From positions 62,001 to 126,000 of the forward strand of contig FSSI02000003.1 in NCBI GenBank assembly GCA_900149785.2: a DNA stretch of 64,000 nt, read 5' to 3'. The notes under the pieces were generated by a model. It had not been told where the DNA came from, did no database searches, and saw nothing but the letters and a program-made list of their open reading frames with translations. This stretch comes from Sodalinema lacuna_A. Its GTDB lineage: Bacteria > Cyanobacteriota > Cyanobacteriia > Cyanobacteriales > Geitlerinemataceae. The position numbers and the translations under genes are program-made. Positions 9,261 to 17,913 of the stretch are shown piece after piece; within the stretch, counting starts at the first letter, position 1, and every line of letters begins with the position of its first letter.

Positions 9261-9303
9261 ACAAACGACCTGTTACAGCATCTGTAGCAGGTCGTTTGTT
9301 TTC
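9261..9303 (+). terminator. Rho-independent terminator of ssrA
   Basis: Two 18-nt arms (9261-9278 and 9282-9299) match with a single mismatch (core ACAAACGACCTG / CAGGTCGTTTGT) around a 3-nt loop, followed by a T-run (TTTT). It lies 10 nt after the tmRNA 3' end. Confidence 0.9.
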
Positions 9304-9342
9304 GTTAGACTAGAAGGTGATTTCTCTGTGTAGTTGTCGATT

Positions 9343-10149
9343 ATGACCTCCAAGACTCCCAACCTGCAACGGCGCATTCCTCGTGTTCTCTCCTCGCTGA
9401 TTCTCGGGGCGATCGCCTCGGGCTTCACCTCAACCTTAGTCGCCCTACCGAGTTGGGCCAACAGTCCAGACAGCGCCCCGAGTGAACTGGAAAATCTCCT
9501 AGACAGCATTGATAGTACCTCAACCGAGGGAGATATCGAGGGCTTAATGGACTTCTACAGCAATGACTTTGATCATGCTGATGGCCTCAACCGCGACGAT
9601 TTCCGCGCCTCCCTCGAACAACTCTGGGAGCGATTCCCCAATCTAAGCTACACCACCGAGATTCTCTCCTGGGAGGAGACGGCGAACGGCTACCAAGTTG
9701 AAACCGAAACCGCTATTGTCGGCTTAGAGGCCAGGGATTTGCCCAATACTGAACTTCACGGAACCGTGCGATCGCGCCAAACTTATGAAAACGGGCAAAT
9801 TGTCTCCCAAGAAATTCTCGAAGAAGAAATCCGTATCCTCTCAGGCGACAATCCCCCCAATGTCCGCGTTAACCTTCCTCTCGAAGCCTCACTCGATAGC
9901 CGCTATCACTTTGATTTAATCGTAGAAGAACCCCTCGGAGACGATTTAATCCTAGGTGCGGCGATGCAGGAATTGATTTCTCGTAACACCCATCTTAATC
10001 CCAATGCCTTGGAACTTGAACCCCTCAATGCTGGTGGGTTATTTAAGGTTGGCCAAGCTGAAGATGGTGCCGGCGACTATTGGGTATCCGGGGCAATTGT
10101 TCGCCAGGGAGGTATTACGATTGTTAGCCGGCGGATGCGGGTGAATTAG
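9343..10149 (+). CDS. Exported protein with an NTF2/SnoaL-like domain
   Basis: About 268 residues from the ATG at 9343. A basic N-terminus (NLQRRIPR), a hydrophobic helix (VLSSLILGAIASGFTSTLVAL) and PSWANS form a probable signal peptide. Residues ~45-150 (LLDSIDSTSTEGDIEGLMDFYS through SRQTYENGQIV) look like a nuclear-transport-factor-2-like cone fold, with the usual small helix then 'DFYSNDF' strand pattern. The C-terminal half ends in basic SRRMRVN and is a second, unassigned domain. No catalytic residues can be named. It stands alone, downstream of ssrA. Confidence 0.75.
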   Translation: MTSKTPNLQRRIPRVLSSLILGAIASGFTSTLVALPSWANSPDSAPSELENLLDSIDSTSTEGDIEGLMDFYSNDFDHADGLNRDDFRASLEQLWERFPNLSYTTEILSWEETANGYQVETETAIVGLEARDLPNTELHGTVRSRQTYENGQIVSQEILEEEIRILSGDNPPNVRVNLPLEASLDSRYHFDLIVEEPLGDDLILGAAMQELISRNTHLNPNALELEPLNAGGLFKVGQAEDGAGDYWVSGAIVRQGGITIVSRRMRVN

Positions 10150-10157
10150 GGGGAGAA

Positions 10158-10250
10158 GGGAACAGGGAACAGGGAACAGGGAACAGGGAACAGGGAACAG
10201 GGAACAGGGAACAGGGAACAGGGAACAGGGAACAGGGAACAGGGAACAGG
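10158..10250. repeat. Heptanucleotide tandem repeat (GGGAACA)~13
   Basis: Ninety-three bases of near-perfect GGGAACA units, about 13 copies, start 8 bp after the stop of the NTF2-like gene and end about 94 bp before the stop of the convergent LRAT-like gene. The reverse complement (CCCTGTT) forms another array at 44678-44746. This is the short tandemly repeated repetitive (STRR) class known from filamentous cyanobacteria. Confidence 0.95.
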
Positions 10251-10343
10251 TAGGGGGTGTTTCGGCTTGCAATCCTGGTCAGCTTTGAGCGTTCGATTAG
10301 AACTTGCTGGAATGCACCTCTCGCTGGTGGAACCTGACCCCTG

Positions 10344-11030
10344 TCAGTTATCGATTGTCTGGCGTTGTTCGACGAGTTTTTCTGTCATTTGGGCCAGGCG
10401 ATCGAGGTGTTGCTTGAGATCTTGGGCTTTGAGGCGGAACTTGCGTTTGCGCCCAAGGGCGGCCCGGGCTAGATCCTCGCGATCGCGCCTCAGGGCCGTG
10501 TGAGCCACCTTATCCCAAGACTCCATCTCACGGACAGCCTGATTGTACCGAGGTTGTAGGTCATCCCAGGCGACCTTGATCTCTCCTAAGGCCTCATCCA
10601 ACATCCCAGCGGCATCCTGCTGATGACCATCTTGGAAGGACTGGTTGATTTTACCCGATAACTGATCCGGGTTGAGAGTGGCTAACAAGGGGGCAAACTT
10701 GCGAATTTGCTTGCTGTCACTGATTCCAGTCTTGCACCAAGTCGCAAAATGTTCACAGTTGTTGAACAGCAGATTATACTCGCGCTCTCCTAGGCGACTC
10801 TCGGCCCGTTGTAGGGTGGTTTCAGCAATATAATGGGCGGGATACTGGCGGGTATAGACCCGTTTCCCCCAAGTAAACGCCTCCATCGACGTGCGTTTAA
10901 CCGTGGCCTCGTCTTCTCGCTTGGAATAGTGAATCACTGTTCCATCGCCGCAATCAATCCCGTGGTGTTCATATAAACCCTCCAGATTGAAGAAAGGACG
11001 AATCACATAAATCTGGTCGCCACGTGCCAT
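10344..11030 (-). CDS. LRAT-domain (NlpC/P60-like) protein fused to a PspA/IM30-like coiled coil
   Basis: A 228-residue protein. Residues 1-~105 are an LRAT/H-REV107-type permuted papain fold: RGDQIYVIRPFF at the start, candidate catalytic His23 in HHGID, second His34 in VIHY, and nucleophile Cys92 in NNCEHFATWC. Such enzymes move acyl chains on phospholipids. Residues ~145-228 are an amphipathic coiled coil whose REDLARAALGRKR segment is very like the core of PspA/IM30 (VIPP1), which binds stressed membranes. No signal peptide or membrane helix is seen, so it is cytoplasmic and possibly membrane-peripheral. A membrane-repair acyltransferase is an inference. It is divergent from the DUF3352 gene. 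Confidence 0.82.
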   Translation of the reverse strand: MARGDQIYVIRPFFNLEGLYEHHGIDCGDGTVIHYSKREDEATVKRTSMEAFTWGKRVYTRQYPAHYIAETTLQRAESRLGEREYNLLFNNCEHFATWCKTGISDSKQIRKFAPLLATLNPDQLSGKINQSFQDGHQQDAAGMLDEALGEIKVAWDDLQPRYNQAVREMESWDKVAHTALRRDREDLARAALGRKRKFRLKAQDLKQHLDRLAQMTEKLVEQRQTIDN

Positions 11031-11207
11031 AACGAAAATCTAGGGTGAGGGGTGAAGTGGAGCGATCGAGCAAAACCGACAACACCAAGGCGAATCTGTG
11101 CCATGCCTTGAGATGGGGCCACCCTCGAACACTCCCCATTATGGATCATTTCGCAATTGCTGAAAGAAGTGGAATAATGGCGATCGGGTCAAGTTTCAGG
11201 AACCGTC

Positions 11208-12953
11208 ATGACGTCACGCACCTCGTCTCCCCTCTCACTCACCCTTCTGGGGGTGATTCTCCTCACTGTCCTCTGGACGGTCTATTGGTTTGGCTTCCAG
11301 AGTTCCCTGACGCTGCTGCGAGGTGCGCCGATGAGTGAACCGGCGGCGGCGTTGTTTCTCCCGAAAGATGCGCCTCTGGTGATGTCGCTGTTCACCAATC
11401 CCCAAAAATTACAAGATTTACGACAACTGCGCACGCCGTTACGTCAACGAGGCCAGGCTAAGGCTGAGTTTGAGCGGTTGAAAGCAAGTTTGCTGACGGA
11501 TACCAATTTAGACTATGGGCGGGATATTGAACCCTGGTTGGGCGAGGAAATCACCTTAGCGGTGACAACTCCTGACCTCGATCGCAACCCCAACAATGGC
11601 ACACAGCCGGGCTATCTCCTGGCCTTGGCGGTCCGCGATGGCGATCGCAGTCGGGAGTTTTTGGATTTGTTCTGGCAAAATAAGGCCGTTTCCGGGCGAG
11701 AGTTGCGCTTTGAGCAATATAAAGGGGTAAACCTCATCTACAGCCGTAAAACGCTGCCGCCGACGGGGGATGGCTTGCAACTGAAAGACTTTAACCCCTT
11801 TGCCAAAGAAAGTGCCGGAGAATGGTCCAGTGCGGTGGTCGGCGATCGCTTCGTCCTGTTCGCCAACGCGCCGGAAGTCCTCCGTAAAGCCATCAATGAC
11901 GCTCAGGTGGGGGATCTCAACCTGCAAGGATCGCCGACTTATCAGAAGGCGATCGCCCGTTTGGACCAACAACGCATCGGCCTCGTCCTGGCCGATGTCC
12001 CTCAACTCAGTGGCTGGCTAGGCGGAGATTCCGTTAAACCTGACTCTAAACTTCCCGATACCCTCGCCATTGGTTTAGGTCTTAGCCGTCAGGGACTCTT
12101 GGCGGATACGGTCTGGACGAGCAATAACGATGAGAGTACCGTCCCCCCCGATTTAGATCATCCTGTGGCGGCGTTGAACTATATCCCCGATGATAGTGCG
12201 GTGGTCTTAGCGGGATATGATCTCGCCAGTCGGTGGCGTCGCCTCGCACAAGCGGTATCGGGGGGAGATGTCCTCTCACGGTTGTTGACTCAACCTCTGG
12301 CTGAATTAGAAAGCCGCTGGGGAATTTCCTTAGAAGAGGAGATTTTTAGTTGGGTGACTGGAGACTATGCCCTGGCCCTGTTGCCCAATGTGGACCAGGA
12401 TGGCTTAGATTGGATTTTCGTGGCCGAGGATCCCCCTAACAATCAATCCCAGTCCCAAGCGGCGATTGAACGACTTGATGCGGCGGCGGCGGCCAATGGC
12501 TACAGTGTTGGACCATTTACCCTCAAGGATCAACATCGGATTTTGGCCTGGACTCGTTTGATGACTCGGGAAGGAAAAACCACGGAGGGCAATTTACGAT
12601 TACGCTTAGAGGCGGATGTTTTGGGGGTACGGGGACAGTTGAATGACTATCGTCTCTTGGCCAGTTCCATTGAGGCCATTGATTGGGCCTATACCTCTCC
12701 CCGCCGCAACTCTCTGTTGGCTAACGGTCAATTTCGTAAGGAGTTACCGTTACTGCCCCATGAGAATGATGGCTATTTCTATCTCAATTGGCAACAGAGT
12801 CAGGGACCTTTGCGGCAGCAATTGCCATTTTTGCGGGTGTTGGAACTGACGGGGAATCCACTGTTTGATCATGTGCGATCGCTCCTGCTGACCACCGAAG
12901 GTAGTGAGACTGGAGTTCACCGCGCCCAAGTTCTGGTCAAACTCACTCCCTAA
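11208..12953 (+). CDS. DUF3352 membrane-anchored protein
   Basis: A 581-residue protein with one N-terminal membrane anchor (LTLLGVILLTVLWTVYWFGF, ~12-31) followed by a large extracytoplasmic region. The segments AALFLPKDAPLVMSL, YGRDIEPWLGEEITLAV and GYLLALAVRDGDRS match cyanobacterial DUF3352 proteins. Its function is unknown. The next gene, a cNMP-fold protein, starts 47 bp downstream on the same strand and may be co-transcribed. Confidence 0.88.
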   Translation: MTSRTSSPLSLTLLGVILLTVLWTVYWFGFQSSLTLLRGAPMSEPAAALFLPKDAPLVMSLFTNPQKLQDLRQLRTPLRQRGQAKAEFERLKASLLTDTNLDYGRDIEPWLGEEITLAVTTPDLDRNPNNGTQPGYLLALAVRDGDRSREFLDLFWQNKAVSGRELRFEQYKGVNLIYSRKTLPPTGDGLQLKDFNPFAKESAGEWSSAVVGDRFVLFANAPEVLRKAINDAQVGDLNLQGSPTYQKAIARLDQQRIGLVLADVPQLSGWLGGDSVKPDSKLPDTLAIGLGLSRQGLLADTVWTSNNDESTVPPDLDHPVAALNYIPDDSAVVLAGYDLASRWRRLAQAVSGGDVLSRLLTQPLAELESRWGISLEEEIFSWVTGDYALALLPNVDQDGLDWIFVAEDPPNNQSQSQAAIERLDAAAAANGYSVGPFTLKDQHRILAWTRLMTREGKTTEGNLRLRLEADVLGVRGQLNDYRLLASSIEAIDWAYTSPRRNSLLANGQFRKELPLLPHENDGYFYLNWQQSQGPLRQQLPFLRVLELTGNPLFDHVRSLLLTTEGSETGVHRAQVLVKLTP

Positions 12954-13000
12954 CCCGTATCTTTTGCCAGTTTCCCCTAATTGCTCATTGTGAATTGTCC

Positions 13001-13837
13001 ATGGACTCCGATCGCCTCTTAAGCCTCCTCAAACACACGCCCCTGACTGAGAATTTATCGGATAGTGAACGGCAGCATCTGCTTGAGGCGGCGAGTTTCT
13101 CTGATGCTGAGACGGGACAGTTGATTTTTGTGGAAGGGAGTCCCAGTGATTATTTATGGCTACTCTTGGAGGGAGGGGCGGAACGGCTCCAGGAAGCCGA
13201 TAGCGGGCAATTACTGCTACTAGGAGCCGTCAAACCCCGAGAAACGATCAATGCCCTAGAATTTATCTTGGAACGCCCTTATAGCAGCAGTTTACGGGCA
13301 ACGAGTTCCAGTACTTTGTTGATGATTCATCGCCAACATTGGCAGCGGTTGCTTAGTAGCAGTCGTGTGGGGAGTAAGCTGGCGTTAACTTTGCTGGCCA
13401 TGGCCCAACAGCACTTTGAGCGAGGTTTGGCGGCTACGGATCGGTTGCTGAGTGAGTATCACAAGGCGATCGCCGAGTTGTCAGATCTCGGCGTATCTAA
13501 GGTGGCTTCATCTGGGGAGGAGGGGTCTTTTGAGGGAGACGTGAGTTCTCCCTGGATCGAGATTCAACAGACCTGCGATCGCCTCGATAAGCAACAGCAA
13601 ATTCTACGTAAACAATTGCCGCTGACGGCGGTACAACCAACGCGATCGCCCTCTCGTTGGGTGCCGTTTTTGGCGGGAACAGTGACGGGGATGGTGATCA
13701 TGGGTCTGATTGGCGCGATCGCCTACGCCGCGATTGGCTTGGGTTCGGGTCAGCAAAACGGGGAGACCTCATCGCTTGCGATTCGATCTCCCCAGTTAGA
13801 TGATGGATGGGTCTCACCTGACGGGTCTGGACCTTAA
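13001..13837 (+). CDS. Cyclic-nucleotide-binding-fold protein with C-terminal membrane anchor
   Basis: About 278 residues from the ATG at 13001 (a TTG two codons earlier is possible). Residues ~15-125 form a cNMP-binding beta-roll: LSDSERQHLLEAASF, GQLIFVEGSPSDYLWLLLEG and SLRATSSSTLLMIHRQHW. The PRETINALEF region lacks a clear phosphate-binding GE...R signature. No helix-turn-helix follows. Instead a linker leads to one membrane helix (VPFLAGTVTGMVIMGLIGAIAYAAIGLG, ~218-245). It is thus a sensor-like, membrane-tethered protein rather than a Crp regulator. Ligand binding is uncertain. Confidence 0.8.
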   Translation: MDSDRLLSLLKHTPLTENLSDSERQHLLEAASFSDAETGQLIFVEGSPSDYLWLLLEGGAERLQEADSGQLLLLGAVKPRETINALEFILERPYSSSLRATSSSTLLMIHRQHWQRLLSSSRVGSKLALTLLAMAQQHFERGLAATDRLLSEYHKAIAELSDLGVSKVASSGEEGSFEGDVSSPWIEIQQTCDRLDKQQQILRKQLPLTAVQPTRSPSRWVPFLAGTVTGMVIMGLIGAIAYAAIGLGSGQQNGETSSLAIRSPQLDDGWVSPDGSGP

Positions 13838-13881
13838 TAATGTTCAATAGCACCGTCAGTTAAGATGATCAGACCCCGAGT

Positions 13882-14661
13882 TTAGGCGTTTTCGCGTTTA
13901 CGACCTAAGAGAGAAAAGGCACCACTGACTCCCAACAAACCAAAGAGAAGGGTCGGTTCGGGGACTTGTTCTTTAATGATATGATTCAGGTTGTCTTCAC
14001 CGATATCAAGTGCGAAAACGACATCATTAAAGTCTTCATCACTTCCGCCCCAATCAATTACAACATCTTCAAAGGCTAACACCAGATACCCCGATTGCTG
14101 ATAGGCCATAACCTGTTGATGTCCTCCAGGATTCCGGCTAGCATCGAGATGCAACTGTCTGGGATTGCTGCGACCATAGCCATCGGAGTTGAGGAAAAAG
14201 TCGAGAGTTGTACCGGCTTGGACTGTATTGAGGCTGACAAAATCTCCGGCGGTTAAAGGTAAATCGGTTGCATCATTTCCTGAGTTCCGATAGCCTTTAA
14301 AGGTTGAACAACTGTCGGTGACGCAGACGATATCATCGAACAAAACGGTTTCCGCGAGTTCGGTGGTTCCGGTACTACTAACACCGAGTTGATTGCGATA
14401 CCAAGCGCCTTCACTGAGGAAGTGAACCTTCACTTCATGGTCGTAATTTAAGACCAACTGACTCAAATCGAGTTTGTGATTGGCAACGATGCTGGGAGCC
14501 AGATTTTTGCTTTCCGTATGGATATAATCGTCAAAGACACCGAGTTCAATCAGGCTTTGAAAATTATCATCGGCATTCTGAATTGAAAACGCTGAGGCGG
14601 ACCCAGCTAGGGTTAACGTGGTTGCGATCGCGGTGAATCCGGCAAGAATTGAGGTGTTCAT
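13882..14661 (-). CDS. PEP-CTERM protein with DUF4114 domain
   Basis: A 259-residue exported protein. An N-terminal signal peptide (ILAGFTAIATTLTLAGSASA) is followed by an unassigned beta-rich region. The segment VIDWGGSDEDFNDVVFAL near residue ~210 is the DUF4114 signature. The C-terminus is QVPEPTLLFGLLGVSGAFSLLGRKR, i.e. the PEP motif, a membrane helix and a basic tail recognised by exosortase. It is probably displayed on or released from the surface with exopolysaccharide. It is monocistronic; its 3' end faces the cNMP-fold gene. Confidence 0.92.
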   Translation of the reverse strand: MNTSILAGFTAIATTLTLAGSASAFSIQNADDNFQSLIELGVFDDYIHTESKNLAPSIVANHKLDLSQLVLNYDHEVKVHFLSEGAWYRNQLGVSSTGTTELAETVLFDDIVCVTDSCSTFKGYRNSGNDATDLPLTAGDFVSLNTVQAGTTLDFFLNSDGYGRSNPRQLHLDASRNPGGHQQVMAYQQSGYLVLAFEDVVIDWGGSDEDFNDVVFALDIGEDNLNHIIKEQVPEPTLLFGLLGVSGAFSLLGRKRENA

Positions 14662-14935
14662 GGTGGTTTCCTCGGTGAAGTGGGTATGATTAAAATAGAG
14701 TAGATGACACAGTAACTATATTTATTCCGCTCTTAGTTACCACCATAACTCTGCTTTTTTTGGACTTGTCGTTCCTAGAGAGCATCTTTATGAAAGGTTT
14801 AAGTTAAGACCGAGTTTTATGTAATTTAGGTAAAGGTGCGCCAGTCTTTGGGTTAAATTACTGAGACCACAAATCCGTGTTTTTACTGAGTTTTATGGCA
14901 ATCTGATGACGGGTGAACCGTAAAAAAGCGATAAG

Positions 14936-15901
14936 ATGGATCCTTCGACCCTTCCTCGTTTCCTCATGAATCCCGCTGAATTTTCCCTCATCCCCACTCC
15001 CCCCGCTGGCTTTAAGTCGGGGTTCGTCAGTATTATCGGTCGCCCAAATGTGGGTAAATCGACGCTGATGAATACCTTGGTGGGGCAAAAAGTCGCGATT
15101 ACCTCTCCGGTGGCCCAAACCACCCGCAACCGCTTACAGGGGATTCTCACCACGGATGAGGCCCAACTGATCTTTATCGATACCCCCGGTATCCATAAAC
15201 CCCATCATCAACTGGGGACGGTGTTAGTGCAGAACGCGAAGCGAGCGATTTCCTCGGGAGATATGGTGTTATTTCTGGTGGATGGTTCTGGCGTGGCGGG
15301 GGGTGGCGATCGCTATATTGCAGAGTTACTGCATGAGGTGCGGGTTCCGGTGTTGATTGGTATTAACAAAGTCGATTGTCAGTCCTATGATCAAGCTGAG
15401 GTGATTGATGCCTCCTATCGGGAACTGGCCGGCGATCGCCCCTGGGAACTCGTCAAATTCTCCGCCCTCAAGGGAACCCGAACCCCAGAACTCCTCAATA
15501 CGCTAGTCAGTCATCTCGAAGCAGGGCCTTATTACTATCCCCCGGATCTCGTCACCGATCGCCCGGAACGCTTTATTATGGGCGAGTTGATTCGAGAGCA
15601 AATCTTGCTCAAAACCCGTGAAGAAGTGCCTCATTCTGTGGCGATCGCCATCGAGAAAATCGAGGAAACTCCTAAGTTGACGCGGGTGTTTGCCACCATT
15701 AACGTCGAGCGAGATTCCCAAAAAGGGATCTTAATTGGCAAACGAGGGTCGATGCTGAAAGAAATTGGTTCAGCGGCTCGCGAACAGATCCAAAAGCTCG
15801 TCAGTGGTCAGATTTATCTGGAACTCTTTGTCAAAGTGCAACCCAAATGGCGACAGTCTCGTACCCGCTTGACAGAATTGGGCTATCACCTTGAAGATTG
15901 A
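14936..15901 (+). CDS. era: GTPase Era, 16S rRNA/30S assembly factor
   Basis: A 321-residue Era GTPase: G1 GRPNVGKST, G2 region TTRNRLQG, G3 DTPGIHKP, G4 NKVD, G5 SALKGT, and a C-terminal KH domain with the IGKRGSMLKEIG signature that binds the 3' end of 16S rRNA. The first ~28 residues are an extension; an alternative ATG lies at 14966. It is a single gene, divergent from the PEP-CTERM gene (274 bp between them). Confidence 0.97.
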   Translation: MDPSTLPRFLMNPAEFSLIPTPPAGFKSGFVSIIGRPNVGKSTLMNTLVGQKVAITSPVAQTTRNRLQGILTTDEAQLIFIDTPGIHKPHHQLGTVLVQNAKRAISSGDMVLFLVDGSGVAGGGDRYIAELLHEVRVPVLIGINKVDCQSYDQAEVIDASYRELAGDRPWELVKFSALKGTRTPELLNTLVSHLEAGPYYYPPDLVTDRPERFIMGELIREQILLKTREEVPHSVAIAIEKIEETPKLTRVFATINVERDSQKGILIGKRGSMLKEIGSAAREQIQKLVSGQIYLELFVKVQPKWRQSRTRLTELGYHLED

Positions 15902-15960
15902 TCGCCAATGGGTCTAGTTTGGGTTTTCAGGATATACGGTGGAGCATTGGATACAAAATG

Positions 15961-16013
15961 GTAGGGGAACCCACCCCTAGCCCCTCCCAGGAGGGGATTT
16001 TTCGCCCCTACGG
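15961..16013. repeat. Dispersed REP-like palindrome between era and DUF2993 gene
   Basis: The 206-bp gap after era holds GTAGGGG ... CCCCTAC outer arms, AACCCACCCCTAGCCC, and a perfect inner hairpin CCCCTCC-CA-GGAGGGG. The same CCCCTC..GAGGGG core flanks the assembly gap at 50.4-50.7 kb, so it is a dispersed family in this genome. It may also act as an RNA hairpin downstream of era. Confidence 0.65.
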
Positions 16014-16107
16014 CAAGGAATATAATCTGCCATCAATTTTCCTGATCACCGTGAACCCAGAAGATCCTCTAATTTTAGAATTTCTAGCCCCCTGTTTCTA
16101 ACTCGTT

Positions 16108-16809
16108 ATGACCGTCTCAGCTCCTCTGTCCGACTCTGTGACATCAAAAGGGTCTCTTAGCTCGATTCTCTCGGCTGCGGTTCAGTTTTGGCTGCGATCG
16201 CAAGTTGAACGAGCCGAAACCCTAACGATTGAGTTTTCCGGGAAAAATCGCCAACTGCTGCGAGGTGAACTCCCCCACATTCAGGTCAACGCTCAAGGGG
16301 TCGTGTATCAAGGATTACACCTCGGACAAGTCATACTCGAAGCCGGGGCCGTCCGTCTGAATTTACGGCAAATCCTCCAGGGAAAACCCCTACGTCTGTT
16401 GCAACCGGTTCCTGTGCAACTGGCGGTCCAACTTCAGGAAGACGATCTCACCGCTTCTCTGGCCTCGCCTCTACTCCAAGAGGCCATCTTTGAGGTGTTT
16501 GCAGGGATTTTACCGGCTGACGCTGACCTAGCGGGGGCTGAAATTCAACTCCAGGGCGATCGCCTCCATCTGCTCACCTCACCCCCCCGAGCGTACCATC
16601 TCAGCGTTGGCCTCGAGGCGATCGCCAACGACGAGGGAACCCAGATTTACCTGGATACGCCCCAACTGCAACAAAATGGCGAGGCGAATCCCCAAACCTT
16701 CCCCCGCCGCGAGATTCCCTTAGATGCTACGGTATCCATCGAGGCCTTAACCTGTACCCAGGGCCTTCTCGATCTGTCTGGTTCCTTACAATTAACCGTC
16801 GACGGTTAA
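16108..16809 (+). CDS. DUF2993 (LmeA-like) protein
   Basis: A 233-residue protein. The region VERAETLTIEFSGKNRQLLRGELPHIQVNAQGVVYQGL (quoted in parts: RAETLTIEFSGKNRQLLRG and GVVYQGLHLGQV) is the DUF2993 signature. It continues with LNLRQILQGKPLRLLQPV and a second half rich in beta strands. DUF2993 proteins are thought to bind phospholipid; no enzyme residues are visible. There is no obvious signal peptide. A DUF3177 gene follows 130 bp downstream on the same strand. Confidence 0.87.
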   Translation: MTVSAPLSDSVTSKGSLSSILSAAVQFWLRSQVERAETLTIEFSGKNRQLLRGELPHIQVNAQGVVYQGLHLGQVILEAGAVRLNLRQILQGKPLRLLQPVPVQLAVQLQEDDLTASLASPLLQEAIFEVFAGILPADADLAGAEIQLQGDRLHLLTSPPRAYHLSVGLEAIANDEGTQIYLDTPQLQQNGEANPQTFPRREIPLDATVSIEALTCTQGLLDLSGSLQLTVDG

Positions 16810-16888
16810 TTGTCAGTTAATTGTCAGTCATATTGTCAGTCATATTTGAGGGTGGTTTCCCGGTTGCGGTGTTTCCTTCTTCCCCCTC

Positions 16889-16931
16889 TTGCCTTTTGCC
16901 TCTTGCCTTTTGCCTCTTGCCTTTTGCCTTC
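16889..16931. repeat. Heptamer tandem repeat (TGCCTCT/TGCCTTT)n before a start codon
   Basis: Alternating TTGCCTT and TTGCCTC units (about 6 copies) end 9 nt before the ATG at 16940. There is no Shine-Dalgarno between the array and the start. The same family recurs at 26117-26155 and 50408-50715. Confidence 0.9.
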
Positions 16932-16939
16932 TTCAAACC

Positions 16940-17539
16940 ATGTTCAACGACTCCACCCTACAATCTCTCGTCTGGCTTGATTACCGTCTCGCGGTTGTGT
17001 TTACGGTAATTTTGCCTCTGATTCTCCTTATTTGGGCATTTGTCCAGAAATTTGAGGCGATTCAACGGTTGTTAACCATCTATTGGCGAGTGTCGAGTTT
17101 GCTGGCCATTACCGTCTATTTAGCCATCGCCTCGCTTCCCATTAGTTTCTTGACGGGGGGGCTGGCCCGCATCCTCATCCCCATTGCACTCTGGTTTTGG
17201 GCGGATTTGAATGACGAAATCGATGACGCACCCCGTAAACCCCTGAAATGGGTTCTCACCTCCTGGCGTTGGGCAATGACGGTTTACTGTTTCATTGGGG
17301 TTCTCTTTCAACTCCCGGCGTTCTCCTGTGCGACACTCTCTCGGGAGGAGGTTCTCTCGACGACGACTTGTCGTGTCTGGTTAGAAGCACCTTGGGGGTA
17401 TCAAGCGATGTTCCACGCCAATGCGTCACCGGATATTTTAGGATTTCTTGGCATTGTTGGCTTAGTCGCCTATGTTCTCTGTTTGCTTTATTTTGCCTTT
17501 GTTCGTCTGGGCAAACAAGGACGTTCCGCGATGGGATAA
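16940..17539 (+). CDS. DUF3177 integral membrane protein
   Basis: About 199 residues with four to five hydrophobic segments (VVFTVILPLILLIWAFV, SSLLAITVYLAIASLPISFL, a third around GLARILIPIALWFWAD, a fourth near WAMTVYCFIGVLFQLPAF, and the last at ILGFLGIVGLVAYVLCLLYFAFV). The pattern matches the cyanobacterial DUF3177 family of unknown function. ATG 16940 is chosen because the open frame upstream is only the heptamer array. Confidence 0.85.
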   Translation: MFNDSTLQSLVWLDYRLAVVFTVILPLILLIWAFVQKFEAIQRLLTIYWRVSSLLAITVYLAIASLPISFLTGGLARILIPIALWFWADLNDEIDDAPRKPLKWVLTSWRWAMTVYCFIGVLFQLPAFSCATLSREEVLSTTTCRVWLEAPWGYQAMFHANASPDILGFLGIVGLVAYVLCLLYFAFVRLGKQGRSAMG

Positions 17540-17601
17540 TCAACCGGCCATCATGCATAATCATCACGCATAATAAAGAGTGAATGCATTGATACTGGCT
17601 C

Positions 17602-17895
17602 ATGACTGCGATCGCTCGTTTGGAACAATACACGCTCAAATGTCCTGATGAAGTCTTGCGGGTGTTGGCCCAGTGGGATGATGAAACGGACGAAATTCTC
17701 GTGTTTAAGGGGTTTTCCAGTTCCCTGATGCGGCCAACGGCGGCTGATCCCGATGTACCGGTGTTGCCCGATTACGCCCAAATTCAGCAGATTGACCGTT
17801 TAATGAGTCCCTATCTCCCAGAGCAGCCTCGCTATATTCAGCATGGCCTCACCTGGGAGACGATGCAACCCCTCCTTGAACAAGTTGGGGTTTGA
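17602..17895 (+). CDS. Small conserved cyanobacterial protein (DUF7734-like)
   Basis: A 97-residue acidic protein: RLEQYTLKCPDEVLRVL, DDETDEILVFKGFSSSLM and the C-terminal PRYIQHGLTWETMQPLLEQ. I recognise this as the small DUF7734-type family conserved in cyanobacteria and plant plastids, but the domain number is from memory. Its function is unknown. It is convergent with purU. Confidence 0.7.
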   Translation: MTAIARLEQYTLKCPDEVLRVLAQWDDETDEILVFKGFSSSLMRPTAADPDVPVLPDYAQIQQIDRLMSPYLPEQPRYIQHGLTWETMQPLLEQVGV

Positions 17896-17913
17896 GTTGG
17901 GTGTTCAGAAGAA

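Noticed and set aside
10158..10250. CRISPR array
   Set aside because: Units are 7 bp with no spacers; no cas genes anywhere in the window.
10039..10272. Minus-strand frame rich in SLFPVPC repeats
   Set aside because: It is the translation of the GGGAACA array; heptamers give such periodic peptides in any frame.
15898..16101. Small frame between era and the DUF2993 gene
   Set aside because: It covers a dispersed REP-like palindrome and has no protein-like conservation I can recognise.
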